A DNA stretch of 64,000 nucleotides, taken from assembly GCF_000682715.1 (NCBI RefSeq), contig NZ_AWFH01000001.1:62001-126000 (forward strand), given 5' to 3'. The notes below the pieces were generated by a model that had not been told where the DNA came from, searched no databases, and was given only the letters and a program-made list of their open reading frames with translations. This stretch comes from Hyphomonas atlantica corrig. (lineage in GTDB: Bacteria; Pseudomonadota; Alphaproteobacteria; Caulobacterales; Hyphomonadaceae). Made by a program: the position numbers and the translations under genes. Position 1 is the stretch's first letter. Each line of letters opens with the position of its first letter. Shown piece by piece: positions 27,351 through 37,600 of the stretch.

Positions 27351-29182
27351 GCCGCTTCGCTGATAATCCGCGACACGTCTTCGGCGTAGCGCTGGGCCTT
27401 TTTCTCGCCGACACCGCTGATCAGGCGCAGCTCATCTGCGCCATTGGGACGTTCGCGGGCGATTTCGGCGAGGGTACGGTCATGGAAAATAACGTAAGGC
27501 GGTACGCCGCGCGTCTTCGCCGTTTCCGTGCGCCAGATGCGCAGATTGTCGAACAGGGCCTGATCACGCTCCGACATGTCAGCCAGGGCCTGCGCCGCGA
27601 CGCGGCTCTTGCCTTTCGAGCGTTTGCGCGTGGCGGCCGGATCGGCGCGCAGCATCAGCGTGCGGTCGCCCCGGAACAGCGCGCGGGCGGCCTCGGCATC
27701 CGGCACGATCATGGCCGGGCGGTTCATCTCGCCGCCTTCGGCCAGTACGCCATCATAGAGCAGCGCATCGAACACACGGCTCCACCCCTGTTTGGGCATG
27801 TTCTTGCCGATGCCATAGGTCGACTGGGTGGACAGCTCTTCGTCGAAACTGTCCTTCGCCTGCCCCAGCAAATGATTGATCAGGCGCCCCCGGCCGATCT
27901 TCTGGCCGCAGCGCAGGACAGCTGAGACCGCCATCTGCGCCCAGCGCGTCGCATCATAAGGGTCACCGCTCTCGCCCCGGCAGATATCGCAGGCCCCGCA
28001 GGCCTCCACCCCCTCTTCCCCGAAATAGCGACGCACCGCTGCGCGGCGGCAATCATCCCCATCGAAAAAGGCAAACAGCTGCCGTGTCTTGGTGATCTGC
28101 ACGCGCTTGACCGCTTCGGGTGCATCGCTCTCATAAGTCCAGCTGAGCGAGCGGCGCATGTCTGCTGGGCCATAGAGGGCCACGCCCTCGGCAGGCTCGC
28201 CATCCCGGCCCGCGCGGCCAACTTCCTGCCAATAGGCTTCCATCGTCTTGGGCGGGTCGGCATGGATGACAAAGCGCACATCCGGCTTGTCGACGCCCAT
28301 GCCGAACGCGACGGTCGCGCACATGACGAGCCCGTCTTCAAGCAGGAAACGCCGCTGGCGCTCGGCCCGCACGTCCGCATCAAGGCCCGCATGATAGGCG
28401 AGCGAGGAAATCCCGGCCCGCTCCAGCGCCTCTGCAAGGTCTTCGGTGGCGTTGCGGGTGGCGGCGTAGACAATGCCGGAGAGGCCCGGTCGCGCCTTGA
28501 CGAGAGAGACGACGCGCTGGGCGCGGTTGCCTTCCTTCGGCTCTGCGGCAAGCGCAAGGTTTGGCCGATCAAAGCTCGCGACATGCACGGCGGGCTTCGT
28601 CAGGTCGAGCTGCTCAAGAATGTCTTCGCGTGTACGGGTGTCTGCGGTCGCCGTCACGGCCAGGCGCGGCACGCCGGGGAACAAATCCTTCAGCCGGCCC
28701 AGCGCGCGATAGTCCGGGCGGAAATCATGGCCCCACTGGCTGACACAGTGCGCCTCGTCCACGGCGATCAGCGAGATGTTCATTTGCGCGAGGCGCTGGG
28801 CCAGCCCCGTGCCCATGCCCTCTGGCGAGACATAGAGCAGATCCATCTCGCCGCGCGCGGCCGCCTCCAGCGCCTCGGCCCGGGCATTGAAATCCATAGA
28901 AGAATCGAGCCGCTCGGCGCGCACGCCGACCTGTTTCAGCGCGTCGACCTGATCGGCCATAAGCGCGATCAGCGGCGAGACGACAATGCCGACCCCGTCC
29001 CGCAGCAGCGCCGGGATCTGATAGCAGAGCGACTTGCCACCGCCGGTCGGCAGAACGGCAAGGCCATCCTTGCCTGCCAGCGCATCCGAGATGACCGCCT
29101 CCTGCAACCCCCGGAAGGCGTCATAGCCATAGACGCGCTTCAGCAGCGCGCGGGCATCGTTGAGGGTTGGCTGGGCAGGCAT
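27347..29182 (-). CDS. recQ: ATP-dependent DNA helicase RecQ
   Basis: A 611-residue RecQ. Visible parts are the Walker A segment [15 protein letters not shown] in [18 protein letters not shown], the RecQ zinc cluster ([10 protein letters not shown] ... CGACDIC), a winged-helix region and a C-terminal HRDC domain (about 525-605). It unwinds recombination intermediates and stalled forks. The ATG at 29182 is the natural start; a long upstream frame runs into the deacetylase gene. It lies 49 bases after that gene on the same strand. Confidence 0.95.
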   Translation of the reverse strand: MPAQPTLNDARALLKRVYGYDAFRGLQEAVISDALAGKDGLAVLPTGGGKSLCYQIPALLRDGVGIVVSPLIALMADQVDALKQVGVRAERLDSSMDFNARAEALEAAARGEMDLLYVSPEGMGTGLAQRLAQMNISLIAVDEAHCVSQWGHDFRPDYRALGRLKDLFPGVPRLAVTATADTRTREDILEQLDLTKPAVHVASFDRPNLALAAEPKEGNRAQRVVSLVKARPGLSGIVYAATRNATEDLAEALERAGISSLAYHAGLDADVRAERQRRFLLEDGLVMCATVAFGMGVDKPDVRFVIHADPPKTMEAYWQEVGRAGRDGEPAEGVALYGPADMRRSLSWTYESDAPEAVKRVQITKTRQLFAFFDGDDCRRAAVRRYFGEEGVEACGACDICRGESGDPYDATRWAQMAVSAVLRCGQKIGRGRLINHLLGQAKDSFDEELSTQSTYGIGKNMPKQGWSRVFDALLYDGVLAEGGEMNRPAMIVPDAEAARALFRGDRTLMLRADPAATRKRSKGKSRVAAQALADMSERDQALFDNLRIWRTETAKTRGVPPYVIFHDRTLAEIARERPNGADELRLISGVGEKKAQRYAEDVSRIISEAA

Positions 29183-29231
29183 CTGCCTCTTGTGGCGACG
29201 CAAGTGAGTCGGGGCAAGAGGCTGGGTGCCT

Positions 29232-30122
29232 TCACGCAGCCGCGCCCAGCGCCTCAACCAGAAACGTATGCCTCCGGGCGACAGCGTGGGCGTCGCGGGC
29301 ATAGCCGCCGCCGAGGACGCCGCAGAGCGGGATGCCGGCTGAGCGGCAGGCCCGCGCCACATATGCGTCCCGCGCGCGCAAGCCCTCATCGCTTAGGGAC
29401 AGCAGGCCCAGACGGTCCTCTGCATGCGGATCGACCCCAGCATTGTAGAAGACAATGTCCGGCGCGGTGCCGAGGGCGGCATCGACAAGATCTTCCAGCG
29501 CGGAAAGATAGGCCGCATCGCCCGTGCCCTTTGGCAGGCCGATGTCCAGATCAGAGGGCGGCTTCTCGCGCGGCCAGTTCTGTTCGCAATGCAGCGAGGC
29601 GGTGAAGACGCGCGGATCGTAGCGGAAGATCAGCGCCGTGCCGTCTCCGTGGTGTACATCACAATCAATGACGGCCACACGGCGCACTTCCTTCGTTTCC
29701 AGCAGGAGCTTTCCGGCAACGCCAACATCATTGAACACGCAGAACCCCGCCCCGCCGTCGGGCCCGGCATGATGGCTGCCGCCGGCAAGGTTCACCGCGG
29801 CCCCCTGCTCCAGCGCAAGGCGCGCGGCAAGGCATGTGCCGCCAACCGACGCAGCCGAGCGCCGGGCGATGGCGGGCGTGATCTCGAAGCCGACCTTGCG
29901 GGCGGCCTTTGCATCAAGCGTTTGGGTCAGGATGGCGGTGACATAGGCCTCGTCATGCGCGAGGTGCAGCCAGTCTTCCGATGCGGCCTGTGGCTCTATG
30001 AAGCTATGGCCTGCCGCGCGGAGAAATTCGGCCACGAGCGCATATTTGCGCATCGGGAAACGATGGTCATCCGCGACGGTTTTCGCGTCATAATCAACAT
30101 GGTGAACAATGGGCAGAGTCAT
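29232..30122 (-). CDS. Histone deacetylase family (AcuC-like) hydrolase
   Basis: A 296-residue arginase/deacetylase-fold enzyme. The active site shows [17 protein letters not shown] (paired His), the zinc ligands in DCDVHHGDG, and the third metal Asp in [13 protein letters not shown]. Bacterial relatives remove acetyl groups from acetyl-CoA synthetase, polyamines or other amides; the target here is unknown. It leads a probable two-gene operon with recQ. The ribosome site is weak. Confidence 0.9.
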   Translation of the reverse strand: MTLPIVHHVDYDAKTVADDHRFPMRKYALVAEFLRAAGHSFIEPQAASEDWLHLAHDEAYVTAILTQTLDAKAARKVGFEITPAIARRSAASVGGTCLAARLALEQGAAVNLAGGSHHAGPDGGAGFCVFNDVGVAGKLLLETKEVRRVAVIDCDVHHGDGTALIFRYDPRVFTASLHCEQNWPREKPPSDLDIGLPKGTGDAAYLSALEDLVDAALGTAPDIVFYNAGVDPHAEDRLGLLSLSDEGLRARDAYVARACRSAGIPLCGVLGGGYARDAHAVARRHTFLVEALGAAA

Positions 30123-30257
30123 GCCGGACGGAACCTAGCGGGTTTCGGGCCCGTTTCCACTTATGCACGGCATGCATAGGTGTGATGGCTGGCTGCGCTC
30201 TTCAGGCTGCGCCCGGACACGTCATATTCGCTGCAACACGAGCGAAAGGATATCGCC

Positions 30258-30953
30258 ATGATTGAACACAGACCCTTCAAACAGCTTGGCCGGTTCCAGA
30301 ACGACTGGCTGAACGCCAATTATCACTTTTCCTTCTCGGGCTACCATGATCCGAAGCGGATGGGCGAAGGTGCCCTGCGCGTCTGGAATGATGACACGAT
30401 CCAGCCGCATACAGGCTTTCCGCCGCACGGGCACAGCTCAATGGAGATCATCACCTATGTCCGCACAGGTGCGATCACCCACAAAGATTCGATGGGCAAT
30501 ACCGGCCGTACCGAGGCTGGCGACGTGCAGGTGATGAGCGCTGGCGATGGCGTGCAGCACTCGGAGTGGAACGCCGAAGACGAAGAAACGACCCTGTTCC
30601 AGATCTGGATCCTGCCACGCCATGCAGGCGGCAAGCCCGGCTGGGGCGCACGGAAGTTCCCGAAAGGGGAACGCTCCGGAAATTGGGCGGTGCTGGCCTC
30701 TGGCGACGGCGCAGACGACAGCCTCGTCATCAATCAGGATGCCAATGTTCTCGGCGCGACACTGAAGGAAGGCGAAACGCTCACCTATGAGGTCAAGGAA
30801 GGCCGTCACGGTTATCTGGTACTGGCCGATGGATCCATCGAGCTGAACGGTATTGTCATGAACGGACGCGATGGCGCCGCGATCACGGGCCCGGAATCCG
30901 TGACTCTGAAAGGTGTAGCCGACGCAGAAATCGTGTTCGTGGACACGGTTTGA
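30258..30953 (+). CDS. Pirin family protein (YhaK type)
   Basis: A 231-residue bicupin of the pirin group. Metal ligands are visible in PPHGHSSMEI and in GVQHSEWN (His-x-Glu). Bacterial pirins include quercetin 2,3-dioxygenases and redox-sensing regulators; no choice can be made here. The start follows AAAGGA. Divergent from the deacetylase/recQ operon. Confidence 0.9.
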   Translation: MIEHRPFKQLGRFQNDWLNANYHFSFSGYHDPKRMGEGALRVWNDDTIQPHTGFPPHGHSSMEIITYVRTGAITHKDSMGNTGRTEAGDVQVMSAGDGVQHSEWNAEDEETTLFQIWILPRHAGGKPGWGARKFPKGERSGNWAVLASGDGADDSLVINQDANVLGATLKEGETLTYEVKEGRHGYLVLADGSIELNGIVMNGRDGAAITGPESVTLKGVADAEIVFVDTV

Positions 30954-30982
30954 TCTTGCCTCTAGCCGCGATACGTCGGAGA

Positions 30983-31008
30983 CCGGGCCGCAACACTCTG
31001 CGGCCCGG
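30983..31008 (+). terminator. Perfect 10-bp hairpin after the pirin gene
   Basis: CCGGGCCGCA pairs completely with TGCGGCCCGG across the 6-base loop ACACTC. It has only a weak T-containing tail, so it may be a terminator or an mRNA-stabilising end. Confidence 0.5.
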
Positions 31009-31033
31009 CTTACTGCATTAGGGAACGACGACC

Positions 31034-31345
31034 ATGAAGATCATCCGCAGCAAGGCATTTACCGCGCCCAAAGCATGGGGTGCGATCGACGTGGCGAATA
31101 TGGCCGGGATCACAACGCGCCTGCACTGGACCGATCAGCCCTATATCTGGCACGTCAACGAAGGTGAGGAAGTATTCGCCGTGCTCGATGGCGTGGTTGA
31201 CATGCATTACCGCGAAGACGGCACCGAGAAGATCGTGACGCTGGAAACGGGAGACGTCTTCTTCGCCGGGATCGGGTGTGAACATGTCGCCCATCCCCGG
31301 GGGGAAGCCCGCATCCTGGTGGTCGAGCACGAAGGCAGCATCTGA
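31034..31345 (+). CDS. Small cupin-domain protein
   Basis: A 103-residue single cupin. The metal-binding pattern is H40 with E43/E45 in WHVNEGEEVF and a distal His in GCEHVAHP. Function unknown; similar small cupins act as mannose-isomerase-like or storage-type folds, or as enzymes. Preceded by AGGGA. It sits beside pirin, another cupin, and may be related to it by function. Confidence 0.85.
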   Translation: MKIIRSKAFTAPKAWGAIDVANMAGITTRLHWTDQPYIWHVNEGEEVFAVLDGVVDMHYREDGTEKIVTLETGDVFFAGIGCEHVAHPRGEARILVVEHEGSI

Positions 31346-31435
31346 ACCTCTGATAGGCTCGCTCACAGGCCTGTGACTTCTACAGGTTCGACCGGCATGA
31401 TAGAGTGTAAACACAACAGTTCAGGAGATACTCCA

Positions 31436-31927
31436 ATGAAACGGTTTACACCCCTTGCCGCCCTTGCCCTTCTGGCCGCGCCGATTGCGCTGGCGGGCGA
31501 GATCCATGTCGGCTTCAGCCCGGAATTCACCGAAGAACTCGAAGATGATTACGGCATGCGAGAGGCCGACTATCTGATCGATGCCGTGAAGGATGATCTG
31601 GATCGTGAACTCGGCAAGGCCGGGCTGGACATTCCGCGCATTGAGGTAACGATTCTGGACGCCATGCCGAACAAGCCGACGTTCAAACAGCTCGGTGACA
31701 CGCCGGGGCTGGACTATGGCGATTCAAAAAGCATTGGGGGCATGAAATTGTCTGCCACTGCATATGACGCAGATGGCAATGCGACCGGCGAGTTGACCTA
31801 TGACTGGTATGAAACCGATCTACGCTATGCGGGCATATCGACCTGGCAGGATGCCAAGCGCGCCTCTGACCGGTTTGCCCGCAAATTCGTGAAGGAACTG
31901 ACCGCCGGAACCCCGTCGGGCAGCTAG
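31436..31927 (+). CDS. Secreted protein of unknown function
   Basis: A 163-residue protein with a clear Sec signal peptide (cleavage expected after ALA at residues 18-20). The mature part is acidic with a predicted alpha/beta pattern and repeated D-x-D/E segments. I recognise no family. The start follows GGAG 9 bases upstream. Its stop is in a CTAG tetramer shared with the stop of convergent queD. Confidence 0.75.
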   Translation: MKRFTPLAALALLAAPIALAGEIHVGFSPEFTEELEDDYGMREADYLIDAVKDDLDRELGKAGLDIPRIEVTILDAMPNKPTFKQLGDTPGLDYGDSKSIGGMKLSATAYDADGNATGELTYDWYETDLRYAGISTWQDAKRASDRFARKFVKELTAGTPSGS

Positions 31928-32343
31928 AGCACCAGTTCGCACCGCTCATTCAGGCTGGGCCGGGAGATGGCGACTTTGGTCAATCCCGGCAGGCCGGCCT
32001 TCAGGTCAGCGGCCGCCCAAAGACAAATCCGCTCCAGCGTCGGCACTTCAAGCCCTTCAATGTCGTTCAGCAGCTTGTGGTCCAGCTTCGCCGCAGTCTC
32101 TTTCAGGCACGCGGTCAAATGAGAGAAATCCTCAACCCATTGCTCACCCGGCTTGACGGTTCCGGCAACAGTCGCCTCAAGCACGAAGGAATGCCCGTGA
32201 ACATTGCGATATGGGTGCCCTTCGGGCTTGCCGCCCATATAGTGAGCAGCCTCGAAATTCACCGATTTCGAGATCGCGAACACGCTGCCTTCCGGATTGG
32301 TCGCAGCAGAACTCTGGCTGGTCTGGTCGGTCTGAGTGGTCAT
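31924..32343 (-). CDS. queD: 6-carboxy-tetrahydropterin synthase
   Basis: A 139-residue QueD. Zinc ligands are in FEAAHY and HGHSF, and EDFSHL and LDHKLLND are family blocks. It converts dihydroneopterin triphosphate to 6-carboxy-tetrahydropterin, the first committed step of queuosine synthesis. The first 20 residues are a polar Ser/Thr/Gln extension. It lies 130 bases downstream of queC on the same strand; queE is not in the window. Confidence 0.93.
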   Translation of the reverse strand: MTTQTDQTSQSSAATNPEGSVFAISKSVNFEAAHYMGGKPEGHPYRNVHGHSFVLEATVAGTVKPGEQWVEDFSHLTACLKETAAKLDHKLLNDIEGLEVPTLERICLWAAADLKAGLPGLTKVAISRPSLNERCELVL

Positions 32344-32473
32344 CGTCTCAAGGTCAGGTCTGGTTCAGGGGCGCACGCCCATTGGCGCGGGGCGATCAAG
32401 CGCCCTCAAATGGTGGAAAAACCCTGAAAAGTCCAGCTTATATGGCTGTTTTGGCTGTAACGCGCAAATCGGC

Positions 32474-33181
32474 TTAGCTGGCGTTTTTCCAGCTTTCCCA
32501 CCCCTTTGCCCGCAACTCGCACGCGGGGCATGTGCCACAGCCATATCCCCATTCGTGCCGTGCGCCCCGCTCGCCAAGATAACACGTATGGGTATCTTCC
32601 GCGATCAGATCGACCAGCCCCTGCCCGCCCAGCGTATCCGCCAGCGCCCAGGTTTCCGCCTTGTCGATATACATCAGGGGCGTCTCGATCTGCATGGGAA
32701 CATCCAGGCCGAGCCGCAGGGTCTCGGCCTGCGCCGCCATTGTGTCGGCCCGGCAGTCCGGATAGCCGGAATAGTCCGTTTCGCACATACCGCCGACCAG
32801 GACCGCGATTCCCCTGCGGCTGGCGAGCGCCCCGGCCAGTGTCAGGAACAGGAGATTGCGACCCGGCACAAAGGTAGACGGCAAACCCGCCTCAGTCATC
32901 TCGATGCTGACCTCGTGCGTCATCGCGGTTTCACCGAGCGACTTCAGGACAGTCGCATCCAGCATGTGGTCCGCCCCCAGACGGGCACCCCAATCAGTAT
33001 TGAGGGCGGCCAGCCCAGAGCGAACAGTCTCGCGACATTCCAGCTCGATCCGGTGGCGCTGACCATAGTCGAATCCCACGGTTTCGACTCGCTCATACCG
33101 CGAAAGCGCCCATGCGAGGCAGGTCGTGGAATCCTGTCCTCCGGAAAACAGAACGAGAGCAGCTGGAAGCAATTGTGACAT
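32474..33181 (-). CDS. queC: 7-cyano-7-deazaguanine synthase
   Basis: A 235-residue QueC. The N-terminal SGGQDST is the PP-loop that adenylates the substrate carboxylate, and the C-terminal CYLGERG ... [10 protein letters not shown] cluster binds zinc. It makes preQ0, the queuosine and archaeosine precursor. The start at 33181 gives the usual family N-terminus; upstream in-frame starts (33202, 33217) lack better ribosome sites. Probably in one unit with queD. Confidence 0.95.
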   Translation of the reverse strand: MSQLLPAALVLFSGGQDSTTCLAWALSRYERVETVGFDYGQRHRIELECRETVRSGLAALNTDWGARLGADHMLDATVLKSLGETAMTHEVSIEMTEAGLPSTFVPGRNLLFLTLAGALASRRGIAVLVGGMCETDYSGYPDCRADTMAAQAETLRLGLDVPMQIETPLMYIDKAETWALADTLGGQGLVDLIAEDTHTCYLGERGARHEWGYGCGTCPACELRAKGWESWKNAS

Positions 33182-33277
33182 GACCGCGCCTGTAACAGGC
33201 ATGGGGAAGCGGGCCAAGCGGAGGCGTTACATTTTTAACACCCCGATTTTTATTGCATCCATTACCCCTGCGTCATG

Positions 33278-33307
33278 TTGACAGACCCGTCACGAATGCA
33301 TTCTGAT
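33278..33307 (+). promoter_or_regulatory. Sigma-70-like promoter of the TonB receptor gene
   Basis: A perfect -35 box TTGACA (33278-33283) and a 4-of-6 -10 box TCTGAT (33302-33307) are separated by 18 bases, leaving a leader of roughly 80 bases. A GAATGCATTC palindrome lies inside the spacer. No Fur-type box is visible in this gap. Confidence 0.45.
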
Positions 33308-33394
33308 GACACTTGAAGCAGGCCCAAAAGAGGCCGGCTCGGCAAAAATTGCTCGAGGTCAGCACAAAAGCGGCCCGAGGGGAGGAAACAAAAC

Positions 33395-36334
33395 ATGCGA
33401 AATAACAGACACTCGAAGTGCGTCTGGCTGGCTGGGGCATCCGCCCTGGTTTTCGGACTCGCAGCACCTGCTGCCATGGCTCAGGACGATTCCGACGAAA
33501 GCCCGCGCACGCTTTCCACCGTTACGGTGACAACGCAGAAAACCGAAGAATCCATTCAGGATGTTCCGATTGCGGTTTCGGCGTTTGACGAAGACGCGCT
33601 GAACCGCTTGCAGCTTGCAGGCGGCCCGGACCTTGTGAAGTCGATTCCGAACGTCAGCTTCACGAAGGGCAACTTCACCAGTTTCAACTTCAAGATCCGC
33701 GGCATCGGTGCAGATGTTGTGGCACAGTCTGGTGACGCCGGCGTGGGTATTCACCAGAATGACATTCCGCTCACGGCCAACCGCCTCTTCGAAGCCGAGT
33801 TTTATGATGTTGAGCGTGTTGAGGTACTGCGTGGACCTCAGGGAACGCTCTATGGCCGGAACGCCACCGGTGGTGTGTTCAACCTGATTACCGCCAAGCC
33901 GGTGCTCGGAGAGTTCCAGGCCGATGCCGAGCTGACCTATGGCAACTACAACACCTTTAAGGGCAAGGGCATGGTCAACCTGCCCATTGGAGATGCGGCT
34001 GCCCTGCGCGTTGCTGGTTCCTATCTCAGCCGTGATGGCTATGTGGACAATCTGACCACGGGCAATGACGTCGACGATCGCGACCTCTACAGCATCCGGG
34101 CGACCCTGGCCGTCGAGCCAACTGACTGGGCCCGCGGCTGGATTTCCGTCGAACACTTCGAGGAAGACGATTCCCGTCTCCGCTCGGGCAAGCAGCTCTG
34201 CGCCAAGGACCCGGGCTTCGACACGTTCATGGGTGTTCCGGTCACAGCTTTTGACCAGCTGGCAACATCTCTCGGCTGTGTGGATGCGCCGCTTGACCAA
34301 TCCCGCGACCGTGTGAACTCTCAAGCAACCCTCGCTGGCGGCCTCGGTATTCTCGCCGGCCTCTTGAATGGCGACGTGAACACGGATCCGGCCATCGCAG
34401 ACCTTCGCAAGATCGAGTCGGCATTCGACCCGATGTATCAGGCAGAGCAGACTCTCTATTCCTGGAAAGCGGAAGCAGACATTAGCGACAATCTGTTGCT
34501 GACGTATCTCGGCAGCTACAGTGAAAGTTCCGTTGTTTCCCGTGAGGACTACAACAAGGCATCCGCCGCATTGAACTTCAATGAAACAGCGGGCCCCTTC
34601 ATCAACCCTGCGCTTGCGCCACTTTATGGCCTGCTCTTCCCCGGCGGTGTTGTGACCGACCCGGAACTGGGCGCAGCGAATTCGTTCCGCACGTTTGACC
34701 TCTCAGGTGCAAACAGCGAACAGACCACTCACGAACTTCGTCTGCAGTCTGACTTTGATGGTCCGTTCAACTTCAACCTTGGTGCCATCAAGGTTGATTT
34801 CGAGTCCATTGACCCACGCAATCCGGAAGACGGCTACTATGTTCTGTCCAACGCTCTGACAGCGCTGACGCAGATCAACAACGCTGCTGGCGGTGCACTC
34901 TTTGGCGGAAACGTTCCGCTCGACACAGGGTCAACGGCCACCACGACCGCGTCTCTCTTCGACCTCAGCCTGAATGGCGATGGCGGCAACTATTTCCGTT
35001 CGCTGTCTCCTTATGAGCTGGAATCGTTCGCCGTCTTCGGCGAAGGCTACTACGACGTGTCAGACGATTTGCAGCTGACGCTCGGTCTTCGCTATACGGA
35101 CGACCAGAAAGAGCAGGATATCGTCAACACCTTCCTGTTCACACCGCAAGCTGCTGGCGCTGACCCATTGGCGTCACAAGGCAAGCTGAAGGCGGACTTC
35201 CAGGAAGTGACTGGCCGTGTCGGTTTCGACTGGACGCCTGATCTCAGCTTCACTGACGACTCGCTGATCTATGGCTTCTACTCCAAAGGCTACAAGGGCG
35301 GCGGTATCAACCCACCACAGCCCGCTGGCGCAAACCTGTTCCCGCAAACCTTCGATCCAGAGTTCATCAACTCTTATGAAATCGGTACGAAGAACACATT
35401 CGCGGACGGCACAGCCCAGCTGAACCTGACCGGCTTCATGTATGACTATGAAGGCTACCAGATCACGCAGATCATCAACCGGTCTTCCGTGAACATCAAC
35501 GTGGACGCAGAACTTCAGGGTATCGAACTGGAAGGTCTCTGGACCCCAGCCGATAACTGGCTGCTGACGGCAAATTTGGGCCTGCTGAACGCCGAAGTCA
35601 TCGATACCTACGGTATTGATGTGCTGGATCGGACCAACGGTCGGGCGGATATGGTTGCACTGAAGAACTCCAGTTCCTATTCGAACTGTGTGATCTCGGC
35701 GCAAGGTTATGCAACCGTATTGGGCGCCATTCAGGCCAATCCGGCACTGACCGGCGCAACCCTGCAGCTCTGTACTGGCGCGTTTGGAACGTCCTTCTAC
35801 GACGCGGTAAACGGCACGACTGGCGGGTCCGGCAGCGCAGCCACAGACCGCGCCTTCACGGAAGCAGCGCTCGGTCTCGGCGGTGTGACAGTGACGTACA
35901 CCGACTCAAATGGTGACACACAGACCGCAACGGCCCTGCAGGCGATTGAAGGTGATGCGAAAAATCTGGACGGCAATTCCATGCCGGGTGCTCCGGAAAT
36001 GACGCTGAACCTCGCAGCGGAATACACATTCCAATCCCTCGGCAATTCTGATTGGGATATGACGATCCGCGGCGACTACTACATGCAGTCCGACAGCTAT
36101 AGCCGGATCTGGAACACTCCACGTGACGAGCTGGAGTCCTGGTCCAACGTCAACCTGTCGATCCTGTTCAACAATGAACAGAGCGGCTGGGGCGTAGAAG
36201 TGTTCGCCAAGAACCTGACCGATGAAGAAGTCATCACCGGTACGTACCTCACCGATGATTCCTCCGGCCTGTTCACCAACGCCTTCCTGACCGAGCCAGC
36301 CCTGTATGGCGTCACAGTCAAGAAGTCCTGGTAA
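33395..36334 (+). CDS. TonB-dependent outer-membrane receptor
   Basis: A 979-residue receptor. A signal peptide ends near AMAQ (residue 29), a TonB-box-like STVTVTTQK follows, then the plug domain (about 50-170, with FKIRGIG and RVEVLRGPQGTLYGRNATGG) and a large beta barrel ending in aromatic W979. The long barrel with Asn/Thr/Gly-rich loops is typical of the CirA/OMR-type receptors of oligotrophic marine alphaproteobacteria, which import complex organic ligands as well as iron chelates. A strong GGGGAGGA site precedes the start. A terminator lies right after it. The absence of a visible Fur box argues against simple iron control. Confidence 0.95.
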   Translation: MRNNRHSKCVWLAGASALVFGLAAPAAMAQDDSDESPRTLSTVTVTTQKTEESIQDVPIAVSAFDEDALNRLQLAGGPDLVKSIPNVSFTKGNFTSFNFKIRGIGADVVAQSGDAGVGIHQNDIPLTANRLFEAEFYDVERVEVLRGPQGTLYGRNATGGVFNLITAKPVLGEFQADAELTYGNYNTFKGKGMVNLPIGDAAALRVAGSYLSRDGYVDNLTTGNDVDDRDLYSIRATLAVEPTDWARGWISVEHFEEDDSRLRSGKQLCAKDPGFDTFMGVPVTAFDQLATSLGCVDAPLDQSRDRVNSQATLAGGLGILAGLLNGDVNTDPAIADLRKIESAFDPMYQAEQTLYSWKAEADISDNLLLTYLGSYSESSVVSREDYNKASAALNFNETAGPFINPALAPLYGLLFPGGVVTDPELGAANSFRTFDLSGANSEQTTHELRLQSDFDGPFNFNLGAIKVDFESIDPRNPEDGYYVLSNALTALTQINNAAGGALFGGNVPLDTGSTATTTASLFDLSLNGDGGNYFRSLSPYELESFAVFGEGYYDVSDDLQLTLGLRYTDDQKEQDIVNTFLFTPQAAGADPLASQGKLKADFQEVTGRVGFDWTPDLSFTDDSLIYGFYSKGYKGGGINPPQPAGANLFPQTFDPEFINSYEIGTKNTFADGTAQLNLTGFMYDYEGYQITQIINRSSVNINVDAELQGIELEGLWTPADNWLLTANLGLLNAEVIDTYGIDVLDRTNGRADMVALKNSSSYSNCVISAQGYATVLGAIQANPALTGATLQLCTGAFGTSFYDAVNGTTGGSGSAATDRAFTEAALGLGGVTVTYTDSNGDTQTATALQAIEGDAKNLDGNSMPGAPEMTLNLAAEYTFQSLGNSDWDMTIRGDYYMQSDSYSRIWNTPRDELESWSNVNLSILFNNEQSGWGVEVFAKNLTDEEVITGTYLTDDSSGLFTNAFLTEPALYGVTVKKSW

Positions 36335-36359
36335 CACACCTAGCTGATCCATGAATTGA

Positions 36360-36388
36360 GGGTGGCCCTTGCCGGGGCCACCCTTTTT
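36360..36388 (+). terminator. Rho-independent terminator after the TonB receptor gene
   Basis: GGGTGGCCC and GGGCCACCC form a perfect 9-bp stem with a 6-base loop followed by five Ts. Confidence 0.9.
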
Positions 36389-36457
36389 GTTTGGTCATTT
36401 GATAGCGCCACCCTATTATCTGCCCCGACTGCCCTGCCCCATATTGGAGGATCCCTT

Positions 36458-37594
36458 ATGCGCCACCTCACCCCCATCATCCCGCTCACCCTGCTTGCTG
36501 CCGCATGTGGTGGTCCGGCTGAAACCACCCCTGCCGCCACCAGCGATTTCGAAGTCGCGCTGACTCCGATTGTCGAGGAGGCTGAATGGCCGTGGGGCAT
36601 GACGTTTCTGCCGAATGGCGATTTGCTGTTCACCGAGAAAGAAGGCGGCCTGAAATTCGTTGCCGGGGGCGAAGGCGCCCCGAGTGCGGTCAGCGGCCTG
36701 CCGGAGGCCTATGTCGAAGGACAGGCCGGGTATCTCGGCATTACGCTCGATCCGGACTTCGAATCGAATCGGCTCGTCTATATCGCCTATTCAAAGGGTG
36801 ATGACGCTGCCAACGCCACTGCCGTCATCAAGGGCCGGTTGAGCGACGACGCCAGCGCGCTGGAGAATGTCGAGGAAATCTTCTGGGCCGATGCGCGCGA
36901 TACCGCCTATCATTACGGCGCGCGCCTGCAATTCGCGAATGACGGCACGCTGTTCGTTTCTCTGGGCGAAGGCTTCAAGTACATGAAGGATTCCCAGGAC
37001 CCGACCAACACGCACGGCAAGATCGTCCGCATCAACGCAGATGGCTCCATTCCAGCGGATAATCCATTCGCCGATGGCGAAAACGGCAAACCATCGGTGT
37101 ACTCCTATGGTCACCGGAATGTGCAAGGCCTCTACTACGACCCGGAAACAGACACGCTGTACGAAACCGAACACGGTCCGAAAGGCGGCGACGAGCTGAA
37201 CCTCGTGACGCCGGGAACAAATTATGGCTGGCCGAAAATCACCTATGGCGTGAACTATGACGGCACCATCATCACCAACGAAACCGAAGCCGAAGGCATG
37301 GCCCAGCCCATGACCTATTGGGTGCCCTCCATCGCGCCGTCCGGACTCGTCATGCTGACCAGCGATGTTTATCCTGGCTGGAAGGGGGATCTCTTCACGG
37401 GCGGCATGAATGGCCCGGCCGGGCTGGAACTGACCCGGATCGACATGGAGAATGGCGAAGTTGTTGGACGGGAATCGCTGTTTGACGGCGAGTATGCGAT
37501 CCGCGATGTCGTGCAGGGCCCGGACGGGCACCTATATGTGGCCACCAAGGATTTCGACGGCATCTTCCGCGTCGATCCGGTCGAGGCCGAATAG
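36458..37594 (+). CDS. PQQ-type sugar dehydrogenase lipoprotein
   Basis: A 378-residue six-bladed propeller of the glucose/sorbosone dehydrogenase family. A lipoprotein signal with lipobox LAAAC places it in the cell envelope. Family blocks are WPWGMTFLPNGDLLFTEK, GYLGITLDPDF, YGHRNVQGL and EHGPKGGDELN, the last two carrying the residues that contact PQQ and calcium. Members oxidise aldose sugars and pass electrons to the respiratory chain. It follows the TonB receptor gene but is separated by a terminator. The start follows GGAGGA. Confidence 0.9.
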   Translation: MRHLTPIIPLTLLAAACGGPAETTPAATSDFEVALTPIVEEAEWPWGMTFLPNGDLLFTEKEGGLKFVAGGEGAPSAVSGLPEAYVEGQAGYLGITLDPDFESNRLVYIAYSKGDDAANATAVIKGRLSDDASALENVEEIFWADARDTAYHYGARLQFANDGTLFVSLGEGFKYMKDSQDPTNTHGKIVRINADGSIPADNPFADGENGKPSVYSYGHRNVQGLYYDPETDTLYETEHGPKGGDELNLVTPGTNYGWPKITYGVNYDGTIITNETEAEGMAQPMTYWVPSIAPSGLVMLTSDVYPGWKGDLFTGGMNGPAGLELTRIDMENGEVVGRESLFDGEYAIRDVVQGPDGHLYVATKDFDGIFRVDPVEAE

Positions 37595-37600
37595 ACTGAT

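Noticed and set aside
29183-29389. N-terminal extension of RecQ by 69 residues
   Set aside because: It overlaps the deacetylase gene and is low-complexity Arg/Ala sequence; RecQ starts naturally at 29182.
33182-33394. A preQ1 riboswitch ahead of queC, or a Fur box ahead of the TonB receptor
   Set aside because: I could not find the preQ1 H-type pseudoknot pattern or a 7-1-7 palindrome; only a sigma-70-like promoter is visible.
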